DNA of 50,874 nucleotides. It comes from a virus. Of the stretch, positions 1 to 8,317 are shown piece after piece. Made by a program: the position numbers and the translations under genes. The notes below the pieces were generated by a model that worked only from the letters and a program-made list of their open reading frames with translations, did not search any database and was not told the DNA's origin. The stretch's first letter is position 1; the number at the start of each line of letters is the position of its first letter. The stretch lies in the IMG/VR virus record IMGVR_UViG_3300049259_000154, positions 1 to 50,874 of that record; one strand, 5' to 3'.

Positions 1-582
1 GTCACGTTCCGGGCCGGAGCCCCAGCCCATCAGCTCCGCGAGCTCGCCCGAGACGGCGGCCGTGTAGTTGGCCTGGATCGGCTCCCAGGGGGAGGCGTCG
101 ATGCGGCGCAGGCGCGCGGTCGGCCCGAACCGGCCGTCCGTCCAGAACGTGACCGGCACGAGCCCGTCCTGCGAGACGGCGTAGCTGGCCGGGTACTGGG
201 CGTGGAAGGCGGCCATCGCGGCGGCGACGGCGTCGTGCGAGTTGGAGGCGACGGCGACGGACGCCCAGCCGTGCGAGACACGGACGTAGGCGAGCGCACC
301 GCTGACCTCGTACACGGCAGACGGCCCTTCGAGCACGAGCGGAGGCGCGTCCGTCTTCCACTCGAACGCGGCCTCAGTCGGCCACGAGTCGCGGTCGAAG
401 ACGGCGAGCCCGCGCGAGAGGGCCTGCTCATGGAAGTACCGCTCGGCCGCCGACCCGTGCAGCATGTCGTACGTCGGCAGGAGCGGGGCGGGGGCGACAC
501 CGGCAGCGATCAGCGCGTCACGGACGGCAAGGCGGCGCGGCCGCTGCGGGCGGCGCCCGGCGAGTGCGCGAACGGTCGCCAT
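1..582 (-). CDS. Partial gene, possible DUF5925/AAA-type ATPase N-terminus
   Basis: The frame starts with ATG at 582, sharing bases with the TAA of the prohead protease gene (TAATG), and stays open through the left edge (194 codons seen). The visible part is soluble, with an NY..AV..EL..LM pattern near residues 175-187. This resembles the domain preceding the AAA ATPase of DUF5925 proteins of actinobacteria and their phages. The Walker motifs would lie outside the window, so the ATPase assignment is inference. Its place directly after the protease suggests head assembly or a virion-associated role. High GC at third codon positions supports this frame over the overlapping open frames. Confidence 0.6.
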   Translation of the reverse strand, partial: MATVRALAGRRPQRPRRLAVRDALIAAGVAPAPLLPTYDMLHGSAAERYFHEQALSRGLAVFDRDSWPTEAAFEWKTDAPPLVLEGPSAVYEVSGALAYVRVSHGWASVAVASNSHDAVAAAMAAFHAQYPASYAVSQDGLVPVTFWTDGRFGPTARLRRIDASPWEPIQANYTAAVSGELAELMGWGSGPERD

Positions 583-3224
583 TAGGCGTCCGGGCCCTCG
601 GCCTGATCCGGGTCGTCGTCGACCGGCTCGTCATCGGCGCCGGGCGGCGGGGGTGGCGCGAGCGGGGCGGGCTCCTCGGGCTCCTCCGCGGGCGGCTCCG
701 GCTCCTCCTCGTAGGTGGTGAACGCGGCAGCCTCCCGGGCCTCGTCGGCGCTCAGAACGCCTGCTGCGCGGACGCGGAGGGCGGCGACCCGGCCGGACGC
801 GATGGCCTCGAAGACTCGGATCTTTTCCTGCTGGATCGGCGAGAGGACGCCGCCGCGGTCGGGAGCGCGGCCGACCGTGATCCCGGCGGCGACCAGGGCG
901 AGCACCTCGGCGCCTTCGTCGCTGGACGCGACCAGGGCGCGAGCCCGCGGCACCGGGAACCCGGGCACGTTGACGGCGAGCAGGGCGACCAGCTCCAAGT
1001 TGCCGTTGACGGAGCGCCAGTCGCCGGAGAGGACGGCGCCGCGCAGCTCGCGCGCCTTCTCGGCGTCGACGTCGGAGCGGAGAGCACCGGCGACCCAGAT
1101 CCCGAACTCGTCCTCGCCGACGTTCACGTCCGCGACGGCGAGGCCCGTGTTGTCGTAGTGGGCGGTTGCGTCGCCGCGGCCGAGCGACCGGTCGGCGTGC
1201 CCGGTTTCGAGGGTGATGGTGCCGCAGGGGACGCGCTCGCCGTCGGCGCAGAGGACTTCCTTCAGGAGGAAGTAGGCGTAGTTCGTCTCGGTGCTCGGCG
1301 CGGTCGTGCAGACGTCGGGGATGCCGAGGTGGCACGTGTCCCAGGCGGCGGCGTGGCCGAAGATGCGGCCCTCTTCGTCGACGGTGAGCGGGGTCAGCTC
1401 GGTCAGCTCGGGATCGTCGAACCAGGCGGACGGGGGCGCCTCGGGCGCGAGCCCGGCAGCGGACGCGGTGAGCGTCGCCTCGGTGCCGTCCGCCGGAACC
1501 TCGATGCCGTCTCCGGCTGGAAACGGCTCGCCGACCTTCGGGGCGAGGTTGACGACCCATCCGGCCTGCTGCGTGACCGTCCAGACGGCCGGAGCCCCGG
1601 ACGCGGCGAGCGCGATGGTCGCGTCGGCGAACGCCTGGAAGGGGCAGACGGTGACGGCGCCGATGACGGCCTCGGTGACGACGAAGATCGGCTCCTCCGT
1701 CTCGTCACCGAAGAGGAGGTCGAGCAGGGACGGTGCCTCTTCGCCTTCGTCGCGGGCGGGCCGCTCGGTGAGCCAGTTGCCGTCCTCGTCGAAGTAGTCG
1801 CTCTGGGGGCCGACCTCGTACTGATGGATGGCGAGGTCGACGCTGATGCCGCGGAGCGTCTGATCGCCGACCAGGCTGGCGACGAGCGCGCCCTCACTGT
1901 CGACGAGGAGGACGCTCTGGACGCGGGCGAGCACCTCTTCGTCGACGGGATCGCCGACGGCGAGGCTCGCGATCAGGGAGCCGTATTCCGTCTGCGCGAA
2001 CACGCCGGAGCCCTTCACCATGTTCCCGTCGCGGTAGATCTCGTCGATGCGCCCGGCGACCTCGGCGCCGACGTGGCCGCCCTCGCTCGTCTCGACCATC
2101 GCCATGAGCGTGAGCGGCAGCTCGCGCCACGTGAGCGAGCCGGGCGCCATCGCGCGGCCGTCGTCGGTGAGCGTGGCCTCGGGCACGAGGTTGGCGACCC
2201 AGCGCAGCTCGCCGGAGACGCCGCCGTCGGGGGCCGGGGTGACGACCGGCTGGGCACCGTTCGGGGCGGGCAGCTTCTCCGTCACCGGGGCCTCGACCTC
2301 GAAGTTTTCGAGGCGGGCGGTGAGCCGCTCGACGATGGCGGAGGCGACGTCGTGCGACACCTCCTCGAAGACGACGTCGTCGGAGAGCGCACGAGCGAAG
2401 AACTCGTCGATGGACTCCTCCGCCGGGGCGGGGGCGAGCGCGGCGCGTGCGGCTTCGAGCTGCTCGCGCTCGACGGACGCGGCAGGCCGGTTCGCCTTCA
2501 GCCGCTTGTCCTTGTCGGTGCCCTCGGACGGCTTGCCGCCGAGCTGCTCCTCCCAGTAGGCCCGCCGGGCGAGGAACTCGTCGATGGCGGGGCCGCCGCC
2601 GCCGACACCGACGAGGATCTCCTCGCCGTTCTCGCCGGAGGCGTAGAGGCGGTCGTAGACGTCGCCTTCGGAGACGGCGACCTCGGCGTAGGCGAGCAGG
2701 AACGCGGCCGACTGGCCCGCCGACGCGGCCCACGGCGGCTTGATGTTGTCGTCGTCGTACTGCTTGGCCGCCTTCGTGTAGTAGGCGCCGATCTTCGCCT
2801 TGACACCGGCGACGTCGCCGGACGGGATCTGGACTCCGCCGCGGGCGCCCTGGACGGCCCCGGCGGCGGCGGTGACGCCGCGCCAGACGGCGGTGAGGGT
2901 GCCGGAGCGGTTCTCGGCGAACCCGAGCTTGTACGACGCCTTGGAGGTCGCGTCGCCGTCGGGGTCGACCCAGAAGTAGGCGTTCTTGAGCTGCGCGTCC
3001 GTGAGGCCCTTCGCGGCGGCACCGGCGTCCCAGGAGTCGCCCTGGTCGGAGAGCGGCAGCGACGTGGAGCCGGTCGCGGCGGCGAGGACGGCCTGGATGC
3101 GGTCGTCGAGGTCTTCGGGGATTACGGCGGCGCCGGTCTTGATCGCGGCGACGACGGATTCGCGCTGCGCCGAGCGGCGCGAGCGGCGACGGGACCGGGA
3201 GGTGTGCTTCGGGCGCGGGGCCAT
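582..3224 (-). CDS. Prohead (capsid maturation) protease with long N-terminal region
   Basis: An 880-residue protein. The C-terminal part (about 610-760) matches actinophage prohead proteases: GRIFGHAAAW with probable catalytic His624, a TGHADRS stretch, ATAHYDNTGLAVADV, LSGDWR with probable nucleophile Ser733, and NVPGFPVPR near 752-760. The N-terminal part (about 25-165) resembles the region found before such proteases, including an LSDQGDSWDA segment. The acidic, proline-rich tail after about 820 could be a scaffold-like extension. It is expected to process the head scaffold and capsid during maturation. ATG at 3224 has a good Shine-Dalgarno (AGGAG). It lies downstream of portal and MuF genes, the usual order. 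Confidence 0.88.
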   Translation of the reverse strand: MAPRPKHTSRSRRRSRRSAQRESVVAAIKTGAAVIPEDLDDRIQAVLAAATGSTSLPLSDQGDSWDAGAAAKGLTDAQLKNAYFWVDPDGDATSKASYKLGFAENRSGTLTAVWRGVTAAAGAVQGARGGVQIPSGDVAGVKAKIGAYYTKAAKQYDDDNIKPPWAASAGQSAAFLLAYAEVAVSEGDVYDRLYASGENGEEILVGVGGGGPAIDEFLARRAYWEEQLGGKPSEGTDKDKRLKANRPAASVEREQLEAARAALAPAPAEESIDEFFARALSDDVVFEEVSHDVASAIVERLTARLENFEVEAPVTEKLPAPNGAQPVVTPAPDGGVSGELRWVANLVPEATLTDDGRAMAPGSLTWRELPLTLMAMVETSEGGHVGAEVAGRIDEIYRDGNMVKGSGVFAQTEYGSLIASLAVGDPVDEEVLARVQSVLLVDSEGALVASLVGDQTLRGISVDLAIHQYEVGPQSDYFDEDGNWLTERPARDEGEEAPSLLDLLFGDETEEPIFVVTEAVIGAVTVCPFQAFADATIALAASGAPAVWTVTQQAGWVVNLAPKVGEPFPAGDGIEVPADGTEATLTASAAGLAPEAPPSAWFDDPELTELTPLTVDEEGRIFGHAAAWDTCHLGIPDVCTTAPSTETNYAYFLLKEVLCADGERVPCGTITLETGHADRSLGRGDATAHYDNTGLAVADVNVGEDEFGIWVAGALRSDVDAEKARELRGAVLSGDWRSVNGNLELVALLAVNVPGFPVPRARALVASSDEGAEVLALVAAGITVGRAPDRGGVLSPIQQEKIRVFEAIASGRVAALRVRAAGVLSADEAREAAAFTTYEEEPEPPAEEPEEPAPLAPPPPPGADDEPVDDDPDQAEGPDA

Positions 3225-3230
3225 GATGCT

Positions 3231-3267
3231 CCTTTCGCAGGGGCCAGCCCCTTTCGCAGGGGCAGCC
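3231..3267 (-). repeat. Two direct repeats in the protease leader, hairpin-forming
   Basis: The 14-base unit cctttcgcaggggc (plus strand) occurs at 3231-3244 and again at 3250-3263. The second copy can fold as CCCCT-loop-AGGGG on the minus strand (3248-3262). The unit nearest the start codon supplies the AGGAG ribosome binding site of the protease, so the repeat looks like a duplicated ribosome binding site that might modulate translation. The regulatory role is inference. Confidence 0.6.
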
Positions 3268-3290
3268 GATGGCGGCGTTCTATGTGGACG

Positions 3291-3316
3291 GGAAGGCTAC
3301 GACGGCGACCGGCTAC
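3291..3316 (-). promoter_or_regulatory. Candidate structural-operon promoter (CGTAGCCTTCCCG type)
   Basis: On the minus strand GTAGCC..N..CGTCGTAGCCTTCC is read, with a -10-like TAGCCT at 3294-3299. The same pair of TAGCC boxes spaced 16 bases apart recurs at 7819-7845 and 18060-18086. The upstream TAG of the pair is the stop codon of the MuF gene. It sits in the only gap (88 bases) of the head operon and would give the protease a leader of about 60 bases. Confidence 0.45.
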
Positions 3317-5244
3317 GCCTCGGAGTCGACCTCGGACCCGTCCGAGTAGGTCATGGCGCAGCGGCAGTTGATGACCTCCTCGGGCGACCCGTCGGGATCC
3401 CCGGGGTACTGCAACTCGTCCTCGCCGACGGTGAACGTCTCGTCCTGGCCGACCGTCTGCCCGTCGAGGTCGTCGTAGTCCTCGTGGCGGGGGAACTGGG
3501 CGCCGGGAGCGGTCAGCCACGTCTTCGTCATCTTCGCGCCGGTCTGTTCGCCGATGAGCTGGGCCGCGGCGAGCGAGGCGCCGTTGACGGCGGACGTCAT
3601 CTCGGTGCGGGCGATCATGACGGAGCGGGGCCCGGCGGCCTCGTGCATGACTTGGGTGATGAGCTTCGCCGTGTCGGGGATCGTGAGGCCCGACTGGTAG
3701 GCGGAGCCGACGGCGCGCATGACGTTCGCCTGCGTCGTGTCGGCGATCCCGGTGATGTGCTGGCCGGTCTTCGCGAGCAGGCCGTCGATGAGGGGGTTGG
3801 CGACGTCGAACGAGAGTCCGGCGCCTTCGGCGACTCCGGCCGTCGACGCGGAGAGGATTCCCTTGTTGAGGGCGGTCGACTTCGCGTAGATCGTCTGGCT
3901 GCCGAACGGGTCGTCTTCGCGGACGGCGGTACCCATCCCGAACCGAACCTCGCGCGGCAGGAGCCACTCCTGCTGGTCGCCGTAGTCGCCCGCCGGGATG
4001 CGGAGCATCGGCGTCCCCTTCGGTACGCGGATCTCCTGCACGAGCGGCTTGTCAGCGGCACCGGCGATCCCGGCGGCGAACTGGTCGGCCGTCTCTTCCA
4101 GCTCGGACGTGGAGACGTAGCCGGGCGTCGTGAACGTCGACCCTTCGAGCTTCGAGAGCGACGAGGTGCCGAAGACGTCGGCGGCGTTCGGGACGCCGCG
4201 GTAGAGAACCATGTCGTCCTCGGAGGGGCGCATCGCGGCGTCGAGCGCGTTGATGACGTGCTGCTGCTCGGCGGTGAGCGCGCGGCCGGAGCGGAGTGCC
4301 TCGTTCAGCTCGAACGCCTTGGGCGAGTGGTAGAAGGCGATGGCCTCTTCCTCGGTGACGCCGGGCACGCCGAACACGGAGCCGAGGACGTCTTCGATGA
4401 GGGCGAGCCGGATCGGGTCGGTCTTGCCGCGGAAGGCGGCGGCGAGGGCGTCGGTGTCGACGAGCTCGTCGGCGGCCGGGGGCGTCCAGTCGGGCGGCGT
4501 GTCACCGGCGGCGGTGACGGGGCGCGGGCCGACCAGCGGCAGCTCCAGCGTCTCTTCGTCGCCGCGCACGATCAGGAGCGCGTCGAAGTGGAGGGGGCGG
4601 CCGGAGGCGCGGTCGAGCATGAAGTCGATCTCGCCGTCTTCGGGGTCGCCGTCGATGGTGATGTGCGGCTGGAACCCGTGGTCGCGGGAGTAGTCGATCC
4701 CGGCGGTGACGAGGGCGGCGGTGACGGCGCAGCGCAGCTCGACGAGGCCGGGCACGTCGGGGAGGAGGATGCCGCAGCCGGGCGGCCGGAACTCGCCGTA
4801 CCCGGCGACGGCGCCCGAGAGGGGGCCGTGGCTACCGGCCACGGTGGCGGCGGCGGCGCGGATAGCTTCGAGGGAGCCCTCGATCTCGCCGAGGAACGCG
4901 AGCGTGCAGTGGAGGTCGGAGGCGGGGGCGCCGTCGGGATCGGCGATGGCGAGCGCCTCTTCGGGGCGCGGCCGAACGCAGATCATCGTCGAGGTCGGCT
5001 TGACGCCGGTGAGCGGCCCGGCGGCGTGGAGCGAAGCGTGGTGCGTCGCGAACTGCTTGAAGCGGCGGGCAGCCTCGTCGCCGACGCGGCGCAGGATCGG
5101 CTCCAGGACGGCGGCGAGCTTCGGCTCCAGCTCGTCGACGCGCGCCCGGGCGGCGTCCAGGACGGCGTTGTGGTGGTCGGCGCCCGGATGGCGCGGGAGG
5201 TGGTGCGTGACCTCGGGCGGCCGGTTGGCGACCGGAGGCGACAT
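3313..5244 (-). CDS. MuF-like head protein fused to 2H phosphoesterase and ADP-ribosyltransferase
   Basis: A 643-residue multidomain protein. Residues about 85-240 carry the two HxT motifs of the 2H phosphoesterase (LigT/2'-5' ligase) superfamily: HCT at 112-114 and HIT at 194-196. Residues about 260-435 look like an R-S-E ADP-ribosyltransferase: LYRG with Arg349, STS at 378-380, and QQE at 424-426. Residues about 485-635 are a Mu gpF-like head morphogenesis domain with ARTEMTSAVN and INCRC. It overlaps the portal stop (TGATG), the standard MuF position. MuF proteins sit at the portal vertex and can enter the host with DNA, so the enzyme domains may act as ejected effectors. ART-MuF fusions are known in actinophages; I do not know of the added 2H domain as a described arrangement. 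Confidence 0.88.
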   Translation of the reverse strand: MSPPVANRPPEVTHHLPRHPGADHHNAVLDAARARVDELEPKLAAVLEPILRRVGDEAARRFKQFATHHASLHAAGPLTGVKPTSTMICVRPRPEEALAIADPDGAPASDLHCTLAFLGEIEGSLEAIRAAAATVAGSHGPLSGAVAGYGEFRPPGCGILLPDVPGLVELRCAVTAALVTAGIDYSRDHGFQPHITIDGDPEDGEIDFMLDRASGRPLHFDALLIVRGDEETLELPLVGPRPVTAAGDTPPDWTPPAADELVDTDALAAAFRGKTDPIRLALIEDVLGSVFGVPGVTEEEAIAFYHSPKAFELNEALRSGRALTAEQQHVINALDAAMRPSEDDMVLYRGVPNAADVFGTSSLSKLEGSTFTTPGYVSTSELEETADQFAAGIAGAADKPLVQEIRVPKGTPMLRIPAGDYGDQQEWLLPREVRFGMGTAVREDDPFGSQTIYAKSTALNKGILSASTAGVAEGAGLSFDVANPLIDGLLAKTGQHITGIADTTQANVMRAVGSAYQSGLTIPDTAKLITQVMHEAAGPRSVMIARTEMTSAVNGASLAAAQLIGEQTGAKMTKTWLTAPGAQFPRHEDYDDLDGQTVGQDETFTVGEDELQYPGDPDGSPEEVINCRCAMTYSDGSEVDSEA

Positions 5245-7211
5245 CAGTGGCGCCCGTTCCGGCCGTTCCCGTTGCCGCCGTAGAGGCCGACGACGTAGTT
5301 GACGAGCGACGCCGGGGTGCGAGCCCCAGCCTCCTCGTACAGGGTGCGGGCGGCGACTACGAGGACACGGTCGCAGACCTCTTTCGCCTTCTGTTCGTCG
5401 GTGATGCCGAACATGCGGAGCGAGTCGGTGATGAGGCCGCGGGCGCCCTCGACCAGCTCCAGCTCACCGGAGGGACTGACGACGCGGAGACGTTCGGGCC
5501 CGAGCACGACCGCACACCGGCCCGGCGGCGTAACGCGGAGGAGCTCGGCGAGGTCTTCGTCGCCCTCGACGCGCTCGACACGGCGAGCCCGGGAGCGGAG
5601 CTTGGATCCGGCGGCCTCGCGGGCGCGGAGGAGAGCGAGGTCGAGGGCGCCCTCGATGCGGGCGGCACCGATAACCGTTTCCGGGGGCGCGGTCGGGTTC
5701 TCCTCGGCGCCGCTCGCGGGGCCCGTCTCCACCTCGGCGCCGGTCCCTTCGGATGTGCTTCCTTCGACCTCACCCGAGGGGGTGAGCAACTGGCCGGGTG
5801 CCTCCTCGACGCCGCCGGTCGTGATCTTCGGGGCACCGAACCAGGCGAGCGACGAGTCGTGCGTCTTGATGCCGATCATCTCGGCGCGCTCCTCCTCGGT
5901 GGGGGCGTCGTCCTCGTCGAAGCCGGACGCCTCGCGGAGCGCCTCCTTGCCGATGGCGATGCGGTCGTACAGGTCCTTGGCGTCCTTCGTCCGGTCGGGG
6001 TGGTTGATGATCGCGGTCGCGTCGAACGCGATGGAGTAGTTCTTCCAGTCGGCGACACCGGCAGCCTTCAGCGACGGCCGGAAGAACGCGGCGGTGAGGT
6101 CGTCGACGAGTTGCTGTGCAATCGGCTGGAGATGCCCCTTCCACGTCTGCTCGTCGATCTGCCAGGCCGTCCAGTGGTTCGAGTCTTGGAGGCCCATGAG
6201 GATCTCCGGCGGCATGTCGAGGCCGATGGCGAGCCGCTTGATCGTCTCGTAGCGGAGGCCGGTCTCCGGGTAGAGCTGGGTCGGGTCGATGATCTGGACG
6301 TGCTTGACGCCCTTCTCGACCGCTTCCAGGGGGCCGCGAATGATGAGCGGGACAACCGCCGACGCGGAGCCCTCGTCCTCGATGGGCGTCATCGCGGCCT
6401 CGGTGAAAGCGGCCAGGAACGGGTCCTCGTTGATGTCGTCGTCGGGGGCGTTCATGTCGACCGGCGGCGGCGAGAACGAGTCGGCCATGAAGAGGACGCC
6501 AGGCCCGGCCAGCCGCGACCGGGCGCGAGCCCGGACCGCCTGGGTGAGCAGGACAAGTTCCTCGCAGAGGTCGAGGACGCCCTGCATCGTCGAGTCGGAG
6601 AGCTGCGAGTAGCGCGGGTGGCGCTTCCAGATCCGGTAGACGATGCCCTCGTTCTTGCCCATCGGCTCCCAGTCGTCGTCGCCGGGCTCCTTGATGTCCT
6701 CGGCGATCAGGGACGGCGCCTTGTAGCGGACGATGGTGTTCGCGCCGGTGACGCGCAACTCGTCGGTGGAGAGCATCTCCCACTGCTCGACGTCGTTCTC
6801 GGTGTCTTGCGTGCAGAGGAGGTACGCCTCACCGGCCAGGAACATGATCCGGCCGTACGAGCCGAGCATGGCCGCGCGGCCGCCGCCGGGATCTTGGACC
6901 CGGTCGAGCATGTCGATGGCCTGCTCGTTCTCGGTGCGGACCAACTCACCGTTCTCGTCCTTCTCCGCGGCGTACAGCTCCAGTTGGGAGAGAGCCCGCG
7001 AGTAGAACTGGGCGGCGTACTTGATCTCGCCGAGGAGGTCGTAGTAGGCGTACGCCCGTGAGTGCCACGGCTGGATGAGCCGCCGGACGGTGTCGGCGTC
7101 CCTGCTTTTGATACGGACGCCCGCGGCTGTCAGCGACCGCAGGCGACGCGCGACGTGCGAGCGCGCCGGGTTCAGGATCGTCGACGGCGGCTTGGCGCGG
7201 CGGCGCGGCAC
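5244..7211 (-). CDS. Portal protein
   Basis: A 655-residue protein like actinophage portals: an N-terminal segment YYDLLGEIKYAAQFYSRAL, a central block with LAIGLDMPPEILMGL and HWTAWQIDEQ near 345-370, and a variable acidic C-terminal tail ending in a Gly/Asn-rich stretch. Portals form the dodecameric ring through which DNA is packaged and ejected. It lies just upstream of the MuF gene with a 1-base overlap (TGATG), and a 59-codon gene precedes it. Start ATG at 7211. Confidence 0.92.
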   Translation of the reverse strand: MPRRRAKPPSTILNPARSHVARRLRSLTAAGVRIKSRDADTVRRLIQPWHSRAYAYYDLLGEIKYAAQFYSRALSQLELYAAEKDENGELVRTENEQAIDMLDRVQDPGGGRAAMLGSYGRIMFLAGEAYLLCTQDTENDVEQWEMLSTDELRVTGANTIVRYKAPSLIAEDIKEPGDDDWEPMGKNEGIVYRIWKRHPRYSQLSDSTMQGVLDLCEELVLLTQAVRARARSRLAGPGVLFMADSFSPPPVDMNAPDDDINEDPFLAAFTEAAMTPIEDEGSASAVVPLIIRGPLEAVEKGVKHVQIIDPTQLYPETGLRYETIKRLAIGLDMPPEILMGLQDSNHWTAWQIDEQTWKGHLQPIAQQLVDDLTAAFFRPSLKAAGVADWKNYSIAFDATAIINHPDRTKDAKDLYDRIAIGKEALREASGFDEDDAPTEEERAEMIGIKTHDSSLAWFGAPKITTGGVEEAPGQLLTPSGEVEGSTSEGTGAEVETGPASGAEENPTAPPETVIGAARIEGALDLALLRAREAAGSKLRSRARRVERVEGDEDLAELLRVTPPGRCAVVLGPERLRVVSPSGELELVEGARGLITDSLRMFGITDEQKAKEVCDRVLVVAARTLYEEAGARTPASLVNYVVGLYGGNGNGRNGRH

Positions 7212-7215
7212 GGGC

Positions 7216-7395
7216 CTACTTCGTCACCGGGGCGCGCTTGCGCGGCTCCGCCGGAGCCTTCGTCTTCTGGGGTCCGTTCCACGTGTAGCCGTCCTCGCCG
7301 GGCCCGCCGGGAACCGTGGCAGGGCTGACGGGCCGGACGGCCTGGGCGCGGGTCTGGCGGGGCTGCTCCGAGCCGCCGCATCCACAAGGGGGCAT
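7216..7395 (-). CDS. Small Cys/Gly-rich N-terminus protein before portal
   Basis: A 59-codon gene with ATG at 7395 and a strong GGAGGAG ribosome binding site; its stop is 5 bases before the portal start. The protein begins MPPCGCGGSEQ, has a YTWNGP segment, and ends in a basic KRAPVTK tail. Small proteins with this CGCGGS start are often found beside actinophage portals; function unknown. Its third-position GC and spacing make it preferable to overlapping frames. Confidence 0.7.
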   Translation of the reverse strand: MPPCGCGGSEQPRQTRAQAVRPVSPATVPGGPGEDGYTWNGPQKTKAPAEPRKRAPVTK

Positions 7396-7441
7396 CTAGT
7401 CTCCTCCGTTCGTCGAGTGGGTCGAGGCGTCAGTCTGGCAG

Positions 7442-7792
7442 TTAGCCCGGCCCGTTCGCCTTCTCGTACACGGCTGCCCCGGCGACGATTGCGGCTGAGG
7501 CGGCGACGAGCCACTCGGCCTGCGTGATGTGAGCGTCGTTGAGGGCGATGATGAGGGACGCGAACCCGGCGGAGAGGAATGCGACGGTGGCCTTCGCGAT
7601 CCCGCCTGCGATGCCCTGGATGTTCGTGAGGAGCGCCGTCATGCCGCCGGAGGCGAGCACGGCTAGGGCGGCGACGAGCCAGTGCTTGCCGTCGATGGAG
7701 CCGAATGTGGCGTTGCTGCCTACGCCGAGCGCCACGACCAGCGCGCCGAGCGCGGAGACGACGATGGCAACGATGGCCTTCGCGTACTTCAT
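7442..7792 (-). CDS. Holin-like membrane protein
   Basis: A 116-residue protein with an N-terminal hydrophobic helix (AIVAIVVSALGALVVALGV), a second helix around 40-58, and two further hydrophobic stretches around 60-110, ending in a short charged tail (YEKANGPG). Size and topology fit a phage holin or other small inner-membrane protein. ATG at 7792 is chosen because GGAGGAAGG lies just upstream; an in-frame TTG at 7804 would put that ribosome binding site inside the coding sequence. A candidate promoter (7819-7845) precedes it. No endolysin is adjacent, so holin is inference. Confidence 0.6.
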   Translation of the reverse strand: MKYAKAIVAIVVSALGALVVALGVGSNATFGSIDGKHWLVAALAVLASGGMTALLTNIQGIAGGIAKATVAFLSAGFASLIIALNDAHITQAEWLVAASAAIVAGAAVYEKANGPG

Positions 7793-7818
7793 GCCTTCCT
7801 CCAAGAGTCGATGACGAC

Positions 7819-7845
7819 GGGAAGGCTACGACGGGGCCCGGCTAC
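7819..7845 (-). promoter_or_regulatory. Candidate structural-operon promoter (CGTAGCCTTCCCG type)
   Basis: Minus strand reads GTAGCCGGGCCCCGTCGTAGCCTTCCC; the -10-like TAGCCT is at 7823-7828. It closely matches 18060-18086 and 3291-3316. It lies between the tRNA and the holin-like gene and would drive the portal-MuF-protease operon. A half copy of the palindromic motif (gtatcagg) occurs just upstream at 7853-7860. Confidence 0.5.
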
Positions 7846-7862
7846 CGGCGGCGTATCAGGAG

Positions 7863-7934
7863 GGCGGAGCCCGGGCTCGAACCGGGGACCTCCAGCTTAT
7901 GGGGCTGGCGAGCTTCCGTCTGCTCCACTCCGCC
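7863..7934 (-). tRNA. tRNA with anticodon CAT (Met, or Ile after lysidine modification)
   Basis: The minus strand folds as a complete cloverleaf of 72 bases: acceptor GGCGGAG/CTCCGCC, D stem GAGC/GCTC, anticodon stem CCAGC/GCTGG with loop CCCATAA, T stem CCCGG/CCGGG with loop TTCGAGC. The anticodon is CAT. The G1-C72 pair argues against an initiator tRNA. CCA is not encoded. A TAGCCT hexamer 8 bases upstream could be its promoter. Confidence 0.93.
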
Positions 7935-7942
7935 GGAGCCGG

Positions 7943-7948
7943 AGGCTA
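7943..7948 (-). promoter_or_regulatory. Candidate -10 box of the tRNA
   Basis: TAGCCT on the minus strand ends 8 bases before the first tRNA base, the same hexamer and spacing class as the leaderless gene starts in this window. No clear -35 is visible at 17 bases. Confidence 0.35.
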
Positions 7949-8104
7949 CCAGGCCGGGGTGATGTCGCGACGGGCCGGGCCTGCCACGACAGGGTGCTCG
8001 ATCCCGGGCTCGCGCCTTACCGAGCGAGACGCCCCGCGAGCCGAGTACAGCCCGTATCGGGAACGAACCTCGGAGGTTCAGTGGCCGCCGCGCGGGTGAG
8101 GGTA
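7949..8104 (-). other. Non-coding region with strong inverted repeats
   Basis: No convincing reading frame. Two perfect inverted repeats stand out: 8065-8079 (stem GAACCT/AGGTTC) and a 7-bp stem GCTCGCG/CGCGAGC joining 8008-8014 with 8035-8041. The second encloses a D-arm-like CTCGGTAAGG. It could be a processing or termination structure, a decayed tRNA, or a small RNA; none is established. Confidence 0.4.
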
Positions 8105-8317
8105 TCAGCCGTCAATGCGGCGCGCGATGGGGCCCATCTCGGTCGCCTCAATGCTGTCCGGCGCGACCCGGTCGTACACGGCGGAGTCGGGGTTGCGGAT
8201 GAGGAAGACGTTGCCGGTCAGCATGACGTCGCGGCGGAGCGCTTCGACGTCGTCTTCCCAGACGCGGACGGTGTCGCCGGAGGGGAGCTGCCAGAGGCGG
8301 GTGCGGCGGAGGTTCAT
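8105..8317 (-). CDS. Hypothetical protein, 70 aa
   Basis: ATG at 8317 overlaps the stop of the preceding membrane-protein gene (ATGA). Soluble, with WQLPSGDTVRVWEDD near 9-23 and a LTGNVFLIRNPDS segment. No family recognised. It is the last gene of the chain running from the leaderless gene at 11756 and is followed by non-coding sequence and the tRNA. Confidence 0.6.
   Translation of the reverse strand: MNLRRTRLWQLPSGDTVRVWEDDVEALRRDVMLTGNVFLIRNPDSAVYDRVAPDSIEATEMGPIARRIDG

Noticed and set aside
564-3371. Very long plus-strand open frame opposite the prohead protease
   Set aside because: Long antisense frames are expected in GC-rich genes; the minus-strand protein has clear family motifs and the antisense product is a low-complexity Val/Gly/Asp/Arg mix.
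5247-7061. Long plus-strand open frame opposite the portal gene
   Set aside because: Same antisense effect; portal motifs on the minus strand are unmistakable.
7990-8045. Possible second tRNA on the minus strand next to tRNA-CAT
   Set aside because: A D-arm-like segment is present, but no matching acceptor, anticodon and T stems could be assembled.
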